A stretch of DNA of 64,000 bases, from assembly GCF_001653235.2 (NCBI RefSeq), contig NC_035792.1, positions 3,410,001 through 3,474,000 on the forward strand, given 5' to 3'. Source of the stretch: Pochonia chlamydosporia 170 (taxonomy: Eukaryota > Ascomycota > Sordariomycetes > Hypocreales > Clavicipitaceae). The notes under the pieces were generated by a model. The model was not told where the DNA came from. It saw only the letters and a program-made list of their open reading frames with translations, and searched no databases. Numbering within the stretch: position 1 is the first letter of the stretch; each line of letters opens with the position of its first letter. Below, one piece after another: positions 23,826 to 36,700 of the stretch. Position numbers and translations under genes: made by a program.

Positions 23826-25423
23826 ATGTCGTGGATTTTGACAGTCACGGCCTCACTGTTGGCATTGGCCATTACATACCAAGTGACGTCGTTTCTGCGT
23901 TTGCGACATGTTCCTGGCCCGTGGTGGGCGGCTTGGACCCCATTCTGGCTTGTGCTCACGCAATTGACTGGCCAGATGCACTTTATCCTCCACGACGTGA
24001 CCAAGAAATATGGCAAGTAAAATCATCAGTGTCTGCTACAAAATCCATCTCCAACAATAGCTAACTCACTATCCTCACAGGACCCGTGGCAAGAATCGGC
24101 CCAAACTGGGTAGTCTGCGGCGATGCCACTGAGCTGCGTCGCATCTGGGCAGTAAGATCTAGCTGGACGCGATCATGGTGGTATCGCGGGATGCGCATAG
24201 ATCCCTACAGGGACAGCTCCTTTTCCACCGTCGATGACAAGCTGCATAATGCTATCCGGAACAAATTGCTCCCCGGGTACGGCGGCAAAGACGTGGACAA
24301 TCTGCACCAGCACATCGACGAGCAAGTTGCCAATCTAGTCAGACTAATCGACACAAAGTACATATCAACGGATCAGAAGCACCACAAAACAGTTGATCTA
24401 GCTCAAAAAGTGCAGTATTTTGCGCTAGATGTTATATCGACACTGGCATTCGGCAAAACACTAGGCTATCTGGCCGAGGATCAAGACAAGTTTCGGTACA
24501 TTGAAACGACGAACCAGACCGTGTATATTCTGGTGTCGACTACGCTTATACCCGGCATGATTAGTGTGTTGCAATCCCCGTACCTGAAATGGATCATGCC
24601 CCGTATCGAAGACATGGCCGGCATTGGCAACGTGATAAAGTTTGCCAAGGAGACTGTCGGCGAGCGGTACGGCAAGGATCCCGTCGTCAAACAGGATATG
24701 CTGGGGTCGTTTGTGAAGCATGGTTTGGATCAAAAGGACAGTGAAACAGAGGCCCTGGTACAGCTTATCGCTGGGTCAGACACAACTGCCACGGCAATCC
24801 AATCGACGATGCTGTTCCTCATGACTTCACCGCGGGTATACGCGCGGCTACAAGCTGAAATCGATGACGAAATCAAGAGTGGACACATCTCGTCGCCCAT
24901 TACTGACGCCGAAGCACGCGGGTTTCCGTACTTGCAGGCCGTTATCCTCGAGGGACTGAGGGTGTTTCCCCCCGCGGCAGCGTTATATCCCAAGGTATCT
25001 ACCAAGGATGAAGTATTATGTGGTGTGCCCATTCCTGCTGGCACAAATGTCGCGTGGTCGCCTTGGTCAATCATGCGGAATCAGGATATCTTCGGTGAAG
25101 ACGCGGATTTGTTTCGGCCGGAGCGCTGGCTGGAGGGTTCGGAAAACTCGAAGCTCATGGAGCAAACTGTCATGATGGCGTTTGCGAGCGGCAGTCGCTG
25201 GGAGTGTCTCGGGAGGAATATCGCCATGATTGAATTGAACAAGGTCTATGTGGAGGTGAGTTACAACGTATCCATCGGATATCCTTGCGAGTAGCTAACG
25301 TGTCAGCTCCTCCGACGATTTGACTTTACGCTGTTGAATCCAATGAAGCCGTGGAAGTCGTTCAACGCCGGGCTGTTCAGCCAGACTGATCTAAATGTTA
25401 GAATTACCCGGAGGGCAAGCTAA
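23826..25423 (+). CDS. Cytochrome P450 (pisatin demethylase-like class)
   Basis: This is a membrane-anchored monooxygenase of 492 residues from exons 23826-24012, 24081-25255 and 25307-25423. An N-terminal membrane helix (ILTVTASLLALAITY) is followed by the HVPGPWWAAW hinge. The I-helix oxygen-binding motif is AGSDTTATAI, the K-helix motif is EGLRVFPP (Glu and Arg intact) and the PERF-like motif is FRPERWL. The heme ligand is Cys at about 438 in FASGSRWECLG; the two residues between Arg and Cys, rather than one, are usual in this fungal branch. The first intron (24013-24080) needs a GC donor, GCAAGT, because only that junction restores KKYGPVARIGPN. The second has GTGAGT and TCAG. There is no biosynthetic core gene nearby, so a detoxification or tailoring role cannot be chosen. 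Confidence 0.9.
24013..24080 (+). other. GC-AG intron in P450 gene
   Basis: The donor is GCAAGT, the branch-like site GCTAAC and the acceptor CACAG. The nearest GT (two codons on) shifts the frame out of the conserved GPVARIGPN segment. Confidence 0.88.
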
Positions 25424-26360
25424 ACACACCTACTCTGAGTTTCCATCTCAGCACATGCAAAAAAGTTGTGAAGCATATTTGCTTTTGGCGAACCATAGAC
25501 CATGAGTCTCGAAATATCCAGCATAGCACCATCCGGAATACATATTCCAACCCGTGCTGCAAGATAGTCAGTTTCAATAATTGACAGCAATGTAGTATCA
25601 ATCGCAGCACCACGACTCAGCATCCATGGTCATAATTGTCCGACATGCAACGCCGTCGCTCATCAGCTGCCAATCGGGTCCTCAACCGTCCACACCCAAT
25701 CGTGGTTTTTGAAAATTCGAGAACGCCAATACGCACTTTGCTGAACATGCCACGCGACGGAGACGCCAATATATTGAAAAATCTTGCCTCTTTCCTCACA
25801 TCACCATGAAACAGTGCCATCCCAAAAATACTACCGAAATCCGTCGGTTTCAAACATTCATTTTTCAACCACGAGCTTTTCAAAAATTGAATGAGCCCAC
25901 TTTCCCTCACGGGCCTTGTAACTTATCAGTTGGGGAAACCCTGTCGAGCTGAACTGCATCACGCCATGACCCTGCCCTGGTCGTGGAACAATCCGCGCCA
26001 CCATGGAAATTCAGCGTATCATTGCATATTCAGAGCACCACTAAAATTAAAATATTACCCTTTCCCCCTCCCCCCTAAAGTGCCAAGGTATACAAAGTTA
26101 CAAGGCTCAGCCCCGCCCATCTCCAAGGAAAGCCCATGACGTCTTCCACCCAATGAGACCACCTCATCTACGACAAGAGACCTCATACCCCTCGTGCGCA
26201 ACATTGCAAAATCAAATCATCTGCATATCCCGCAACGGGGAACCAACAAATATTTGATTTTCACCTCGGACCTTGTCCTTTTGTCGGCACTTCCGGCCTC
26301 GCATCCTGCACGGCACTCGTTGGGGATTATCATTCGTCGTAGTTTCAGGCCACCCTAGTC
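25424..26360. other. Intergenic with CT-rich promoter tract
   Basis: This 937-bp spacer has no supported gene. A pyrimidine-rich run at about 26058-26082 lies 280-300 bp before the next start codon, a common feature of strongly expressed fungal genes. Confidence 0.5.
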
Positions 26361-26797
26361 ATGGACTTTATCAAGAAGATGGCCGATGGGGCTGGCGGCA
26401 ACGGGGGCAACCAGCCTGCTGGGAGTGGTGAGAACAACCAGAACAACCAGGGCGGTGGTGATGGTGGTGATTTTGGGAGCAAGATCATGGGCTCTTTTAA
26501 TAATATGGCTGGTGGGGGTAAACAGGGCGAGGAGAATGAGGATGGGCTTGATAAAGGTATACTGGGAAATGCAACATGCTTCTGGTTTCAGGCTTTTTGC
26601 TAACTATTTTTCCCTCTTCCCTTTTAGCCGTCGACTTTGTTCAAGAAAAGTTCCTGGGTAAGGGAGATCAGAGCAACGAGTCTGCTGCCGAACAGGCCAA
26701 GGACGAGGCCATCTCCGATTTCATCAGGGACAAGTACAAGGAGACTACTGGAAAGGACTTCTTCGTCGCGGACAAGGATAAGAAGTATGGAGCTTAG
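26361..26797 (+). CDS. Small Gly/Asn-rich protein, stress-protein-like
   Basis: A 121-residue protein is spliced from exons 26361-26556 and 26628-26797 (GTATAC donor, branch GCTAAC, acceptor TTTAG). The start MDFIKKMAD is followed by a Gly/Asn/Gln-rich low-complexity stretch (about residues 10-55). A conserved charged C-terminal half follows, with motifs AVDFVQEKFLGKG and ISDFIRDKYKETTGKDFF. Small proteins with this layout are conserved across filamentous ascomycetes and are often described as stress-induced, but I cannot name a biochemical function. No signal peptide or membrane segment is seen. It converges with the CRY-DASH gene. Confidence 0.82.
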
Positions 26798-27193
26798 CAC
26801 ATTCCTTTGTTTTCGTTTCCGTTTCCATCACAAGTTTAACTCTCTCATATAATTACAAGGCGATACTTCATTGTTGCCGGAACTCAGGCTGTCACCGTAT
26901 TATTACTATGCGTGTATCTTGTGTCCATGCTGCATCTCGCCCGCCAACCTTGGCAGCTACCCTCAGATACAGCCCAACTCGAAGTCACCAGTTCCCTGTT
27001 CCTTGTCCCCAAGCATCGGCCCTGTTGCCAAAAGGTAGTCTGAAAACTGCCACAAAATGCTTCCGTCATAATCAATGCTGTGCGTTTGCGTGATACTGCC
27101 CACCGTTTTTTGTATCGTCAACCTGCCCGTTTTCCTCAGACCGAGGAGATATAAAAGCTGCTTTTGATCATTCCCATACCCAGCTGATTGTCT
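26798..27193. other. Intergenic between convergent 3' ends
   Basis: These 396 bases separate the 3' ends of the small stress-type gene and the CRY-DASH gene. Nothing else is supported. Confidence 0.5.
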
Positions 27194-29356
27194 CTACTGT
27201 GGCCCTGCGGGAAAGTGTTGATAGGGTTGATGGGCCGCGTATGGATATCGTCCCCTGAAACTGCCCCTATGTCCATATGGACGCCAGTTGCCTCGAAACT
27301 GTTGGCCAAAATTGCCACGTCCTCGAGGGTGCTCTCCTCCATGCCAACCTCTGCCGCCTTGTCCATGCATGCTTAGCAGTTGTCCGCCCATGTGGTTGCC
27401 TCTCCATGGAGACTCGCGAGCTTGATTAGCTGTCCCATCACGTCGACCTTGATCTCGAGATTCAACATCCGCACTCGAAGCACCTGTTGAATCGTTTGCC
27501 GCCGCGTCGGATGACGTTCCAGATCCACTGTGGTGTGCGTTATTGTAGTTGCCACCCCAACGACCACCTCGAGAGTTCCCACGTCGTCTACTATATGGTC
27601 GTCGTGCTGCTCGGGGCTTACGATCAACATAGAAGTCAATCTTCTTAACGGGGTCCGTGGCCATGATGTTCCCAGATAGACCACAGCCCTCCAACGCTGC
27701 ATCATCGGTTGTCCAAAGTTGAAAAATGTTCTCAAGCTTCTCAAGAGGCTGCAGCTCAGCAACCCACGTACGAACATACATTCCCTCCTTATCGTAATCA
27801 AATGCCTGCTTGACGGGGTTAAATGTGCGGGCATCGCCTCGAGGATCGTTTCCAACGCCCGCTACATACTGCCAGTTTGCCCAATTCGAAGACACGTCGT
27901 AATCTACCAGCATCATTTCGTACCATTCGGCCCCATATCTCCAATCGATTCCTAGGTGTTTAGAGAAAAAGCTGGCAACATTTTGTCGGGCTCGGTTCGA
28001 CGTGTATCCTGTGTAAAATAACTCACGCTGGGAGGCATCTATGATCCCCATTCCGGTGGTGCCATTTTGAAACCGTTCGAGGATTTTCTTGACTTCAGTC
28101 GGATTTGGGTCCTGGTCGGAAGAGGCCTTTTTCTCGTCGGCAGTCTTCCATTTCTTATCGTACGTCCCATCCTCCCGGAAACCAGACTGTCTAAATAGTT
28201 TGCGCCCAAACTTGGCCGTACACAGCCGCATATAATCCCGCCACAGTAGTTCGAATCGAATTCCTTTTGTTCCCTCATTCTCGCCATCCCCATAACCCGG
28301 GGCTTCTTTGTACTGCTCGTCAGTCCCGTCTTCCAGCTTCAAAAGCTCTTCGTGAATTTGCCTGCCAGTGATGGTGCCTAGTGCCAAATGACCAGATAGC
28401 TTTGTGCTATAATCTTCACCAATAAGTCCATTGCGGGTGTCCTTGTAGGAGGTCATCGCACCAGACTTTACTAGATATCTCAGACGCTGCCAAGCGACGC
28501 TCTCACCACCAGTAAAAGGGTGCCCGGATGAGGCATTTTCGGGCCGTTCGGGGACGCTGGAAAGAATCTTTCCCAGCGGTTTTACTAGCCTTTTTTGAAG
28601 GTCTTCCAAAGACTCAGGTGGGACGAAAGGGGACGGCTGGGGAGGTATCGACCCTTCTTGTGGGAAGACGGGAAGTGATGATTTTCCTGGCTTTGGCAAA
28701 ACCTTGCGAGGCTTTTCTCGAAGCGGTTCTTGGGATTTTCGGTACGTGGTGAAAACGTCTGGTAGGTCTGCTGGGTTCTCCAGACCAGTGTCGCGGCTAG
28801 AAGAGCATTTAGCTTGATTGTGGTCAAGGCTGATGACAACGATGACTTACTCGTCAACAAAATACTTTTCGTCCTTCCATAACTTAAACTCTATCTCTTT
28901 CTCTGAACATAGCGCAGATATGGACTCCTGCTCCTGCACCTCCTCCCAGGAAGGCTCCTCTGTCATCCAGACGGCACTGACACAAGGTACATGTTCCTTC
29001 AGCTCCTCAATCAAGTGACCCAGGACGACCTTGGCGTTCCCGACTCGAAGTATCAGACCGCTTCCCAATTCATCCAGATTCGCCTTCAGGTTCCAAACAG
29101 CCTCGGCAGTAAACCTCGCTCGATGGGGTCCGCATCGCCAAAATTTACCCACCTGGCTTTTGGCTGGAGGATAGGGCGATGACTCGCCGTCTTTGAGAAA
29201 CCCAGACACCTCTACCTGGTTGGCAGGAAAGACATAAACCGGCAAGAGATGAGTGAAGCCATGATCAGTGGTAGTTGCTAGATGATGGAAGATAGGGTTG
29301 TCAGAGACTCGCAAGTCCCGCCTCAACAAGTAAACCAATAGTTTTCCTCTAGACAT
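27194..29356 (-). CDS. CRY-DASH cryptochrome/photolyase-family protein with RGG tail
   Basis: This flavoprotein of the photolyase/cryptochrome superfamily, DASH branch, has 702 residues from exons 29356-28851 and 28796-27194 (GTAAGT donor, CTAG acceptor, about 53 bp). The start VYLLRRDLRVSDNP is the N-terminal antenna Rossmann domain. The C-terminal FAD domain shows FTGGESVAWQRL, YSTKLSGHLALGTIT, ELLWRDYMR, QRELFYTGYTSNRARQN and DYDVSSNWANWQY, close to DASH consensus. Proteins of this branch bind FAD and an antenna and repair cyclobutane dimers in single-stranded or looped DNA; some act in blue-light signalling. The last 130 residues are Arg/Gly/Asn-rich (RRGNSRGGRWGGNYNN, RGRGNFGQQFRG), an RNA-binding-like tail known in other fungal DASH proteins. 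No mitochondrial presequence is obvious. Confidence 0.93.
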
Positions 29357-32300
29357 GTCTTGTGATCAACCCAATTGTTGTTGCGGGCGTTGATTTTGCC
29401 TGTCAAAGTCTTCCCAACGACTAGGTCTGCCAATTTGTCGGCAAAAAGCCAAAATAAACCTTTAGGATGTGTTGCTCAATGTTTGCGTGCAGATAGAAAT
29501 GAGGCAGGACGAGGGGCTGGGCCTATTTTGAAGTGCGAAGAGCCTCTTTTTCTTCCAAATATGAAGCCCCCTTCAGATGCCGAGTCAACAAAAAGGGTGT
29601 TAATGGAACTGGAGAAGGTGACAGGCAAAATGTAATCGTGATGGAATGGCAATGGACCGAACACGAGCCAGGGAAAAACAAATATTTGGCGCTTGAGGGC
29701 TTGTGGGTCAACCGATCTGAGATGCTGCAGTGCGTGAATGTCGATTCAGCAAGCACTTGAGCCCAATGTATGATAGGTCAGGAAGTCAGGCTCAGAAGAG
29801 CAGGTTAAATAATCAGCAGTATGATAGACCAACGGTTGGAGCTTGCCAGGGAGCAGAGTAAGGAACTTCGGGTATGGGGTGAATGCAGCAAATGAACATT
29901 TGAGCCCACAGAGAGAGCCTTCCAAAGCTCCGCCCGCTAGCTTTAGGTGCTTGATGGGTTTTACAAACGATCCGGGAACATCCAGTCCCTGGACGGCCGC
30001 TGGAGTGCAGATAACTTGGGCCAGGGTCCAGGAATGGACGCAAGGCTTGGCAAGCAGGTGTACCAACTTTCGGAGTGTCTAACGTAGTGCTTTGGTGAAG
30101 TCACAACTTTGAATGATTTCTGAGCTATTAGAGTGTTATCCCAAGCCTCGAAATGAGAAACTTGACAAGACGACGAGATACAAGGTGAAGGAGGCCGCGG
30201 GTTGTTGTCTTGCAAAGGGGACGGAAGGTGTATTGCGTAGTAGGTGCGAGATAATATTGGTATATCAAACGAAGCTACCAGAAATGGCTGCGAGGATGGT
30301 GTTGAGAGAACAAAAGCAAAGAACAATTGTCATGCAATTGGCACTTGCATAAGCCCAGGATGCGTCGTCCGAGGCGAGTTGAGGGCAGTGTGAGTGATAG
30401 CCCTCTGTCCTCAGTACCTAGATAGCTGAGTGAACAAAGGGGAAAGTCAAAATTCAAGACCAGATGCGAGACAGGCCAGGGGTTTTCGTCCAAGGTTTGG
30501 ATTGCTGGGGTTCGTTCCCGTCCTGTATGCTCGTTGCCTTCTCGTCCATCAACAGGCGCAGATCCAGCCAATTGCTTGAATCGGATGCTCTGGGTCCCGG
30601 GCCGTCCAAGGTTCAAGCTAATATGAAATCCGCACACCAATTGGCTCGATGCAGGTCATAAACAGACACCATGAAAGGAAGGGAGTCCCAGGACCGCTGG
30701 CTGGGACATTGACTATGGGCTGAGCCCAGGGCCCCGAAAACTATCGCCTTTGTAGGCGTCATTGTGTGGATGGTTGGTGGCGATACTCGCGGTGCTGTTG
30801 GAAATCTGGAGCATAATAGACCACTCTGGGGCCAAAGTCCGTTCCAGGCCTCGGGCCCGGCTGGGCGAGGCTCGCCGTCATGGGCAGGTGCAGAATCTAG
30901 CCATCCCATCTTTGTCGATATCAAGGCTGCCTCCAAACTGTTCAGATCGAACCCGCTGCAGCCCACTTGACCACGCCTGGAGTCAGGTCGAGCTTAGTTG
31001 AACCGGGGTGTGAGAGAAGTGGCGCCTTCGCGGCTGCGGATAGGTGGGTCAATAATTAAGGGTCTAGCTTCCGTTTTGCTCATTGTCAATGTTTCAATCT
31101 TCCATCTCTCTTCCAACTGTCCTGCACAGCCCTGCGCGGACTCGCCGAGCAGTTTTGAGTGCTGGCGGGATGCTGTATTGGCAAGCTAGTAGCAATGGAG
31201 GAACGCCTGAACGCCAGCATTGGCCCAGAATTTGGTTCCAAAACATGGTCTGGTGTACTCTGTAGCCAAAGGCAACGTGTAGCGTGCGTCTGAGGTGAAT
31301 AGATGGCTGTAATGTGGAGAGAACAGTCGTCGCCAATATGACAGATTTCGCCGTGGTTGGTTGAAGAGGTGACGAGACCAGACTGCGGACAATTGGTGGA
31401 CTGTGCCTGCCTTGCGAAGCTCACCTCGGCGGAGGCAAGAGCTGAGAACACCAAACTTTGAAAACGCTCCTGCCCAATGAATTAATTCTCCATAAGCACC
31501 AGACACCAGACGTCCAGCCAAGTCCAGTTGGAGAAAGGGGCGGTGTGCCACAGTCAGCCCCAGAGCTTCAACCAGGGCAGTGACTACGTCGCACACGTGT
31601 TGCCCTCGTCCTGGTCCTGGTCTTGGATCAGCCCACAGGCCAGCCTCCAACTTCACCATCTGATTGACGCCTTCCAGGTCCAGACTGAGATGTTACCCAG
31701 CATCTCGCATCAGGTATGTCGTCTCAGAATTGCGATGCAGTTTCTTACTTTAATTTGCAGAGTCATCATTTCATCATTCCTGCTTTTGGATATGGTATCG
31801 CATCAACTCCATCCAACCTGCAATGCCACCAATTGCTGCTCCCCACACAATCCCAACTTCCACAAACCCGATCAAAACCCATTGACCAGACATCCTTCTG
31901 GGCTGGGTTCAGCGGGCCAAGCATATTACAAGGAATGCGGAAGCATCCTTCCCGCCATGACATGGCACACCTACCTGGTGCCCACATGGTCAAAAACAAT
32001 TCTCCATATTCTACGCGACTCTCTGAAATTGTCATCAACATGTCCCAAGCCGGCTTCATCCCCGATGCCAGGGGCACAGCCTCTAACCACCTGTCACTCA
32101 AACAATGTGACAGCTTGGGGTCTGGGGCTTCATCTTTAATAAATCTTACGTACGGAGTACATATTCGTGTGTCTAGCTACGTCTGTGGCTTCATTTATCG
32201 CACGGCATTGTGACAGGGCATCGTTCCATCGAGAGACATCAGAATCAAAGGACGAAAGGGTTTAGGAACCAATTAGGAACCGGCAACCTCATCCTGTACT

Positions 32301-33121
32301 GATCTGTCAACACGCTTGCCAAGTCGATGTTTGATTCTTGCGTCTTTCTCTCATCGCAAGCCAAGATCCTGTCACATATGCACGAGATCATGAGCGCTGA
32401 GACGGTCGGTACTCATCGGAGTCTGGCACTCCCATCATGGGAATGATGCGGATCGCCAGATATCGATCTTTCGCATCCCCATCCCCCATTCCTGATTCTC
32501 CATTCAAATTTCTGGTTCGGAGATAAGGCTTGGCGCCATGCTGACAAGCTGATCACCAGGCATGGGTCTCTACCACATCAGCGTCATTGGCGTTGCTACA
32601 TGTGGCCCCATGCGTCATCACATCATCGCACATATCGGGTCGGCGACTTGTAGATAATGTCTCGCCAGTGCAGATCTGATGCTGCAACAACACAACGGCC
32701 AGCCTGCTTAGCAATGCCCTCATTTTTCCGTCATCTTGAAGGGCTGTTTGAATTCTTGGCAAAAGCCAGTAATAGTTAATGAACGTGTTGCAACACTTCC
32801 CTCACATTAGCTATGCCGGGTCAGAAAGTCATAGCACCATACACACGATTGGAGCAAACAGCCTCGGGGGCAGCTCAAGATCACCAGAGCCATTTGAAGA
32901 CTTGAAGAAAGGGCGAATAGTCTCACACAGAGTTTGCTAGGGTAACTTCAAATTGAATGGAAGTGCGAGGTCTATTTTCACGTCCAACCATTAGGAGGAG
33001 ACAACAACGAAGCAATATCCGAAATACACCAAAACATACTGCAATGCCATAAATCCATTCATCTAGCTGTCGCTTGCAATCATGAAAACATCAACCACCA
33101 GGGCGCCAAATTCATTCGCAG
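29357..33121. other. 3.8-kb gene-poor interval
   Basis: Many short frames exist on both strands, none with a family motif, a signal peptide or a splice pattern I can defend. GTCTGG/CCAGAC words are frequent around 31370-31640 and a TACGGAGTAC copy lies at 32151. I see no transposase, reverse transcriptase or terminal repeats. It may hold regulatory sequence, non-coding RNA or decayed DNA. Confidence 0.5.
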
Positions 33122-33789
33122 TTACACCAGCATTGCGGCGAATCCAAGAGCCGCAGCGCCAATACCTCCCAAAGAAGCTTCCATATGTGACGCTGCTCCA
33201 GTTTTAGAGGTTTGAGGACCAGATGCTGTGCCTGTAGGAGAGCCCGATGTATTTGTGGACGCCTGGGCAATCTTGCCACCGAATATCGAGGGAGGAGCCT
33301 TGCTTTGGGAATTCTTTGCACCGGTCTTCAACTTGTCCAGGGAATCAGTTGATGACGGGTTGACGACACCAACCATGCCGTTCGCACAGTGGCTAGCGAC
33401 GGTACAGTAAAAGGCTACAGGATCAGTACTGTTCACGGTGACCTGGAAAACATTTGGCTACACGACCAAGACGGCCCAAGTCAGTTACGGATTCAGCAGT
33501 ATAAGTGTCTCCAAGACGGTCGACTTACGCCGGCTCCGCTTCCAGAGACCTGTATCACACCAGAGAAGAAACCGCCCTTGGCAGCAGGGGCGCAAGGGCT
33601 GGCAAAATCCGCCATGGCGACGCTGTGTTGTTTGTAGAAGTGATACTCCAAGATGTCTCCCTTGGCAGCCGTCACGGAGTTGGGTGTAAAGACCTGGCCA
33701 TCTTTGCCAACGGCAATCTGGATGGTCTTTGCACTTGCTTGGACGGCCAACAGGGATAAGGCAGCGGTCTTTGTATTGGTGAACATCAT
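33122..33789 (-). CDS. Secreted GPI-type cupredoxin, Ser-rich
   Basis: A wall- or membrane-tethered blue-copper-fold protein of 198 residues is spliced from exons 33789-33529 and 33457-33122 (GTAAGT donor, TGTAG acceptor). The first 20 residues form a signal peptide ending near ASA. The cupredoxin fold covers about 21-125: HFYKQHSVAMADF gives His 55, and FYCTVASHCANGM gives Cys 105, His 110 and Met 115, the spacing expected for a type-1 copper site. A Ser/Thr/Gly linker and a C-terminal hydrophobic segment (IGAAALGFAAMLV) indicate GPI anchoring. Fungal relatives are annotated as extracellular serine-rich proteins and some are appressorial or wall-associated. The start could be either of two adjacent ATGs. 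It stands between two gene-poor intervals. Confidence 0.9.
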
Positions 33790-36700
33790 ATTGGTGGTTT
33801 TATAAGTTGTTGTAGGTTTGTTGTGACTAACGTTGGTGCTTTGAGACGCTTAGCTGACAGTAAAGCTCGAGTGATTCAGGGAAGATCTTTGTGTTTGTGT
33901 TGGAACCTATTAGATACGATGAGATGTGTATTAGCCCAGGAATTATTGGGCGGATTGACTGGTGTCTTTATAGCCAACAGGGACCGAAGGATTTGCAAGT
34001 GCAGACCAGAAAAAGAACCATGTCACATTTCGTATTACTATTTTGCACGTCAACAGTTTGTGGCTGTCTGCTATTCGCCGGCTAGTCGTGATTCGACATA
34101 TTGATCATTAACGACATAGCCCTCTTGTCTCAGGTTGCGCCGCACGATGGATGAGACGGACGCCGTCAGGTTTTGTCCGCGATCTGGGGGCGGCTTTGTG
34201 GCAGCCCCGTTTGGTCTCTGCTTGATCACGACTAGCCTCCTTCGAGGGCGTGCGGCCCGCTTTGATTGTGACGCTTGACACGAATTGTTTATTGAATTCT
34301 ATGAAGGATTGGAAGGAGGAATACTAAATACGAATCTAGCGAACCACGAATTGTGCCTTCGATTGCGACCAACGAACGAAAAACTCATGGCTCTCCAAGC
34401 GGCCTCAGCTTTTGAGGACAACAGCAATGGCGGTGGACAAGTCGGCAGGCAGCTTATGGCCAATCCACCCAATCAATCAACATTACACGCTACAGGAGTC
34501 CTTGTTGCTGAAAGCATCCTGCACACCTGGTCTGGGTTCTACGGAGTACTGAGCCATGCAATTGTTCCATGCCATGTCGGCCAGTTGATGGCATAAGACC
34601 ACGCACTTGTCAGCCATTTACCCTGGCTACATCCAGGATCAACTGTTTGACCGGGTTGGCATTTTGGTTTGGTTTCGAGCTAAGCTTTGCAGTGATGAGA
34701 TGAGGCTGCTCCCTGGTGGTGGTGAAGTTGTTTCACAAAGAGAACAAGAATCCCGTGTTGCCTCTTTGGGATCGTGGCTTGGTCGTCAAGCTGTGCCGGC
34801 TCTGTGTGAATGGGCGTGTGACTTGGCGCACGCACATCTGCATTGAGGACTGTTGGTTGAGTGGCTTATGTTTCGTTCAATGAAATCCCCTCCGCCTGCA
34901 TTCGGGGCATATCATGATGCGCTTTTTGTCTTTTTGCGCAGACAGCTGGGGCTGTTGGTATTTGCAGCCCATTTCGGGGGGCGTGTTTCATCAGCTTGTG
35001 CTGGCGGTTAAAGCTGCCGAATGCCCCTTGGTTAAATGCCACCAAGGTGCGTTGAAACAACTTTGAGACATTGAGCCAGGCCACAGCCGGCTGTGCACAA
35101 GTAATGTTCTGTTCTCGAACCCTTACTCTTGCAAGAAGAGTTTGTGAAGATACGACAGAGCGAGGCTACGGGAATCCATGGCTAACAGTTCTCATTGCCT
35201 ACAGCATGACTGATTTTGCAGAACTAAGAAATTTAAAGAATCAGGTACTCACAATGGGCAGGGACAGATATCTGATGGTTCAGGGCGCCAAATTATTGAA
35301 AAGTCACAGCGTAACTAACAGGAACGCAGAATTTGGGTTGACTGCCAAGGATATTATCTAAACGATCTCTCTGTTCGTCTGAGATCTAGTTGAATGAAAC
35401 AACGGTCTAAGAGGGGCTGTGACAGTTTTCTCAGCGACGCCGACCCTTATTGATGAAACCATGATGTTCCGACCTTACCTTACCTCTAAATAGAGCATCA
35501 TTTCGATTCGACTTGGCTTTATTAACTGGGAGGCGCCATTTGAAACCGGGTCTCAGCCTCGAAAGGGAAGCCGCCGTCCTGGCTGTTGATCATTGTTTCG
35601 GCAACCCTGAGTTGCGACCTAATTGCCCTATATTTAGTTGGCACAACTTTGTGTGTCATGCCAGCACAATCCGTGCCGCTTCCGAGCTTCCTGATTGACA
35701 TTGTCTGCCAATCATCATCAGGTAGGCTGTTGAACCCGACGACCTGTTTTGAGGTCTTCTGTGATATGAGGCAAATATATAGTTCATTAAAGAGGCTTTT
35801 TTCTTTTTTTTTTTTGATCTGTCGACAGCTGTTGGTTTGTGTCAACTGTTACGGTCAAAGCTGACTTCGTTTTAGAAACATGTGCTGTTGTTGACAGGGC
35901 CTCATCAAGACAAGTGGTATGGCGGGCTAAACTTGAGCATCTTCGGCAGATGAAGGATAGGAGCCAACCTCCGGCCCTGCACGGAGACTTGACAACATCA
36001 AATGTGGAGTTGCATATAGCAACTGCATGTAACCCGCGGGTGACATTATCATATGTTAGGAGATGCAATCGGAGACTAGCCGTGCAAGTACATTTGATGC
36101 ATGGCGAGGCAAACACAACGGACTTCTCTCACTCTATCTACTAGTTTCCAAATTTAGCAACCTACCCGATCGAAGGGGTGTGGTATTGCGGTATGTCTCA
36201 CTGCCTTCGTGATTAACGTCACAATATGGGATCCAACGTCCATGTCAAAGGGTCGGAGCGTGCCGCCAGAGAGGTCCCATGGCACACACAGCCAACAATG
36301 ACGAGAGTGCCAGCGTGCAATGAGATCGGCCACTGGCCTTGGACAGGTTGCTCAGGATGATTGAATCTGGGCAGTGCCGCTGTCGGAAAAGGTGTTTGAT
36401 TACTTACCTAGGTAGGTACTCTGTACTCTGGCTCTGTGTGGTGCGCATTATGCCTTTATGCGGCTATTGATAGGAACCTCTATATTGGGCGTTTTGGTTG
36501 TTATGGTGGTGGCACGTCATCCAAGATTCAGGTCCAAGGCAAGAAATTCCTGTGAATGTGATCTTGATATGCTGGAGCAAGGCATTGCCGCTCATGGGCT
36601 TCTTCCTGTCTATTTCGCTTTCCCCTCCAGTCACCATCTTCGGTTGTGATCAAAGTGGCGAGTGAGGCCACCGTCAGGACTCCAAATACGAACGGCACAT

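Noticed and set aside
29357..33121. Transposon remnant
   Set aside because: No transposase, polymerase or integrase motif and no terminal repeat pair could be seen, and there is no obvious AT-rich RIP signature.
34285..35361. Plus-strand frames of 79-103 codons
   Set aside because: No motif, no coherent splice sites and AT-neutral composition; background frames in a gene-poor interval.
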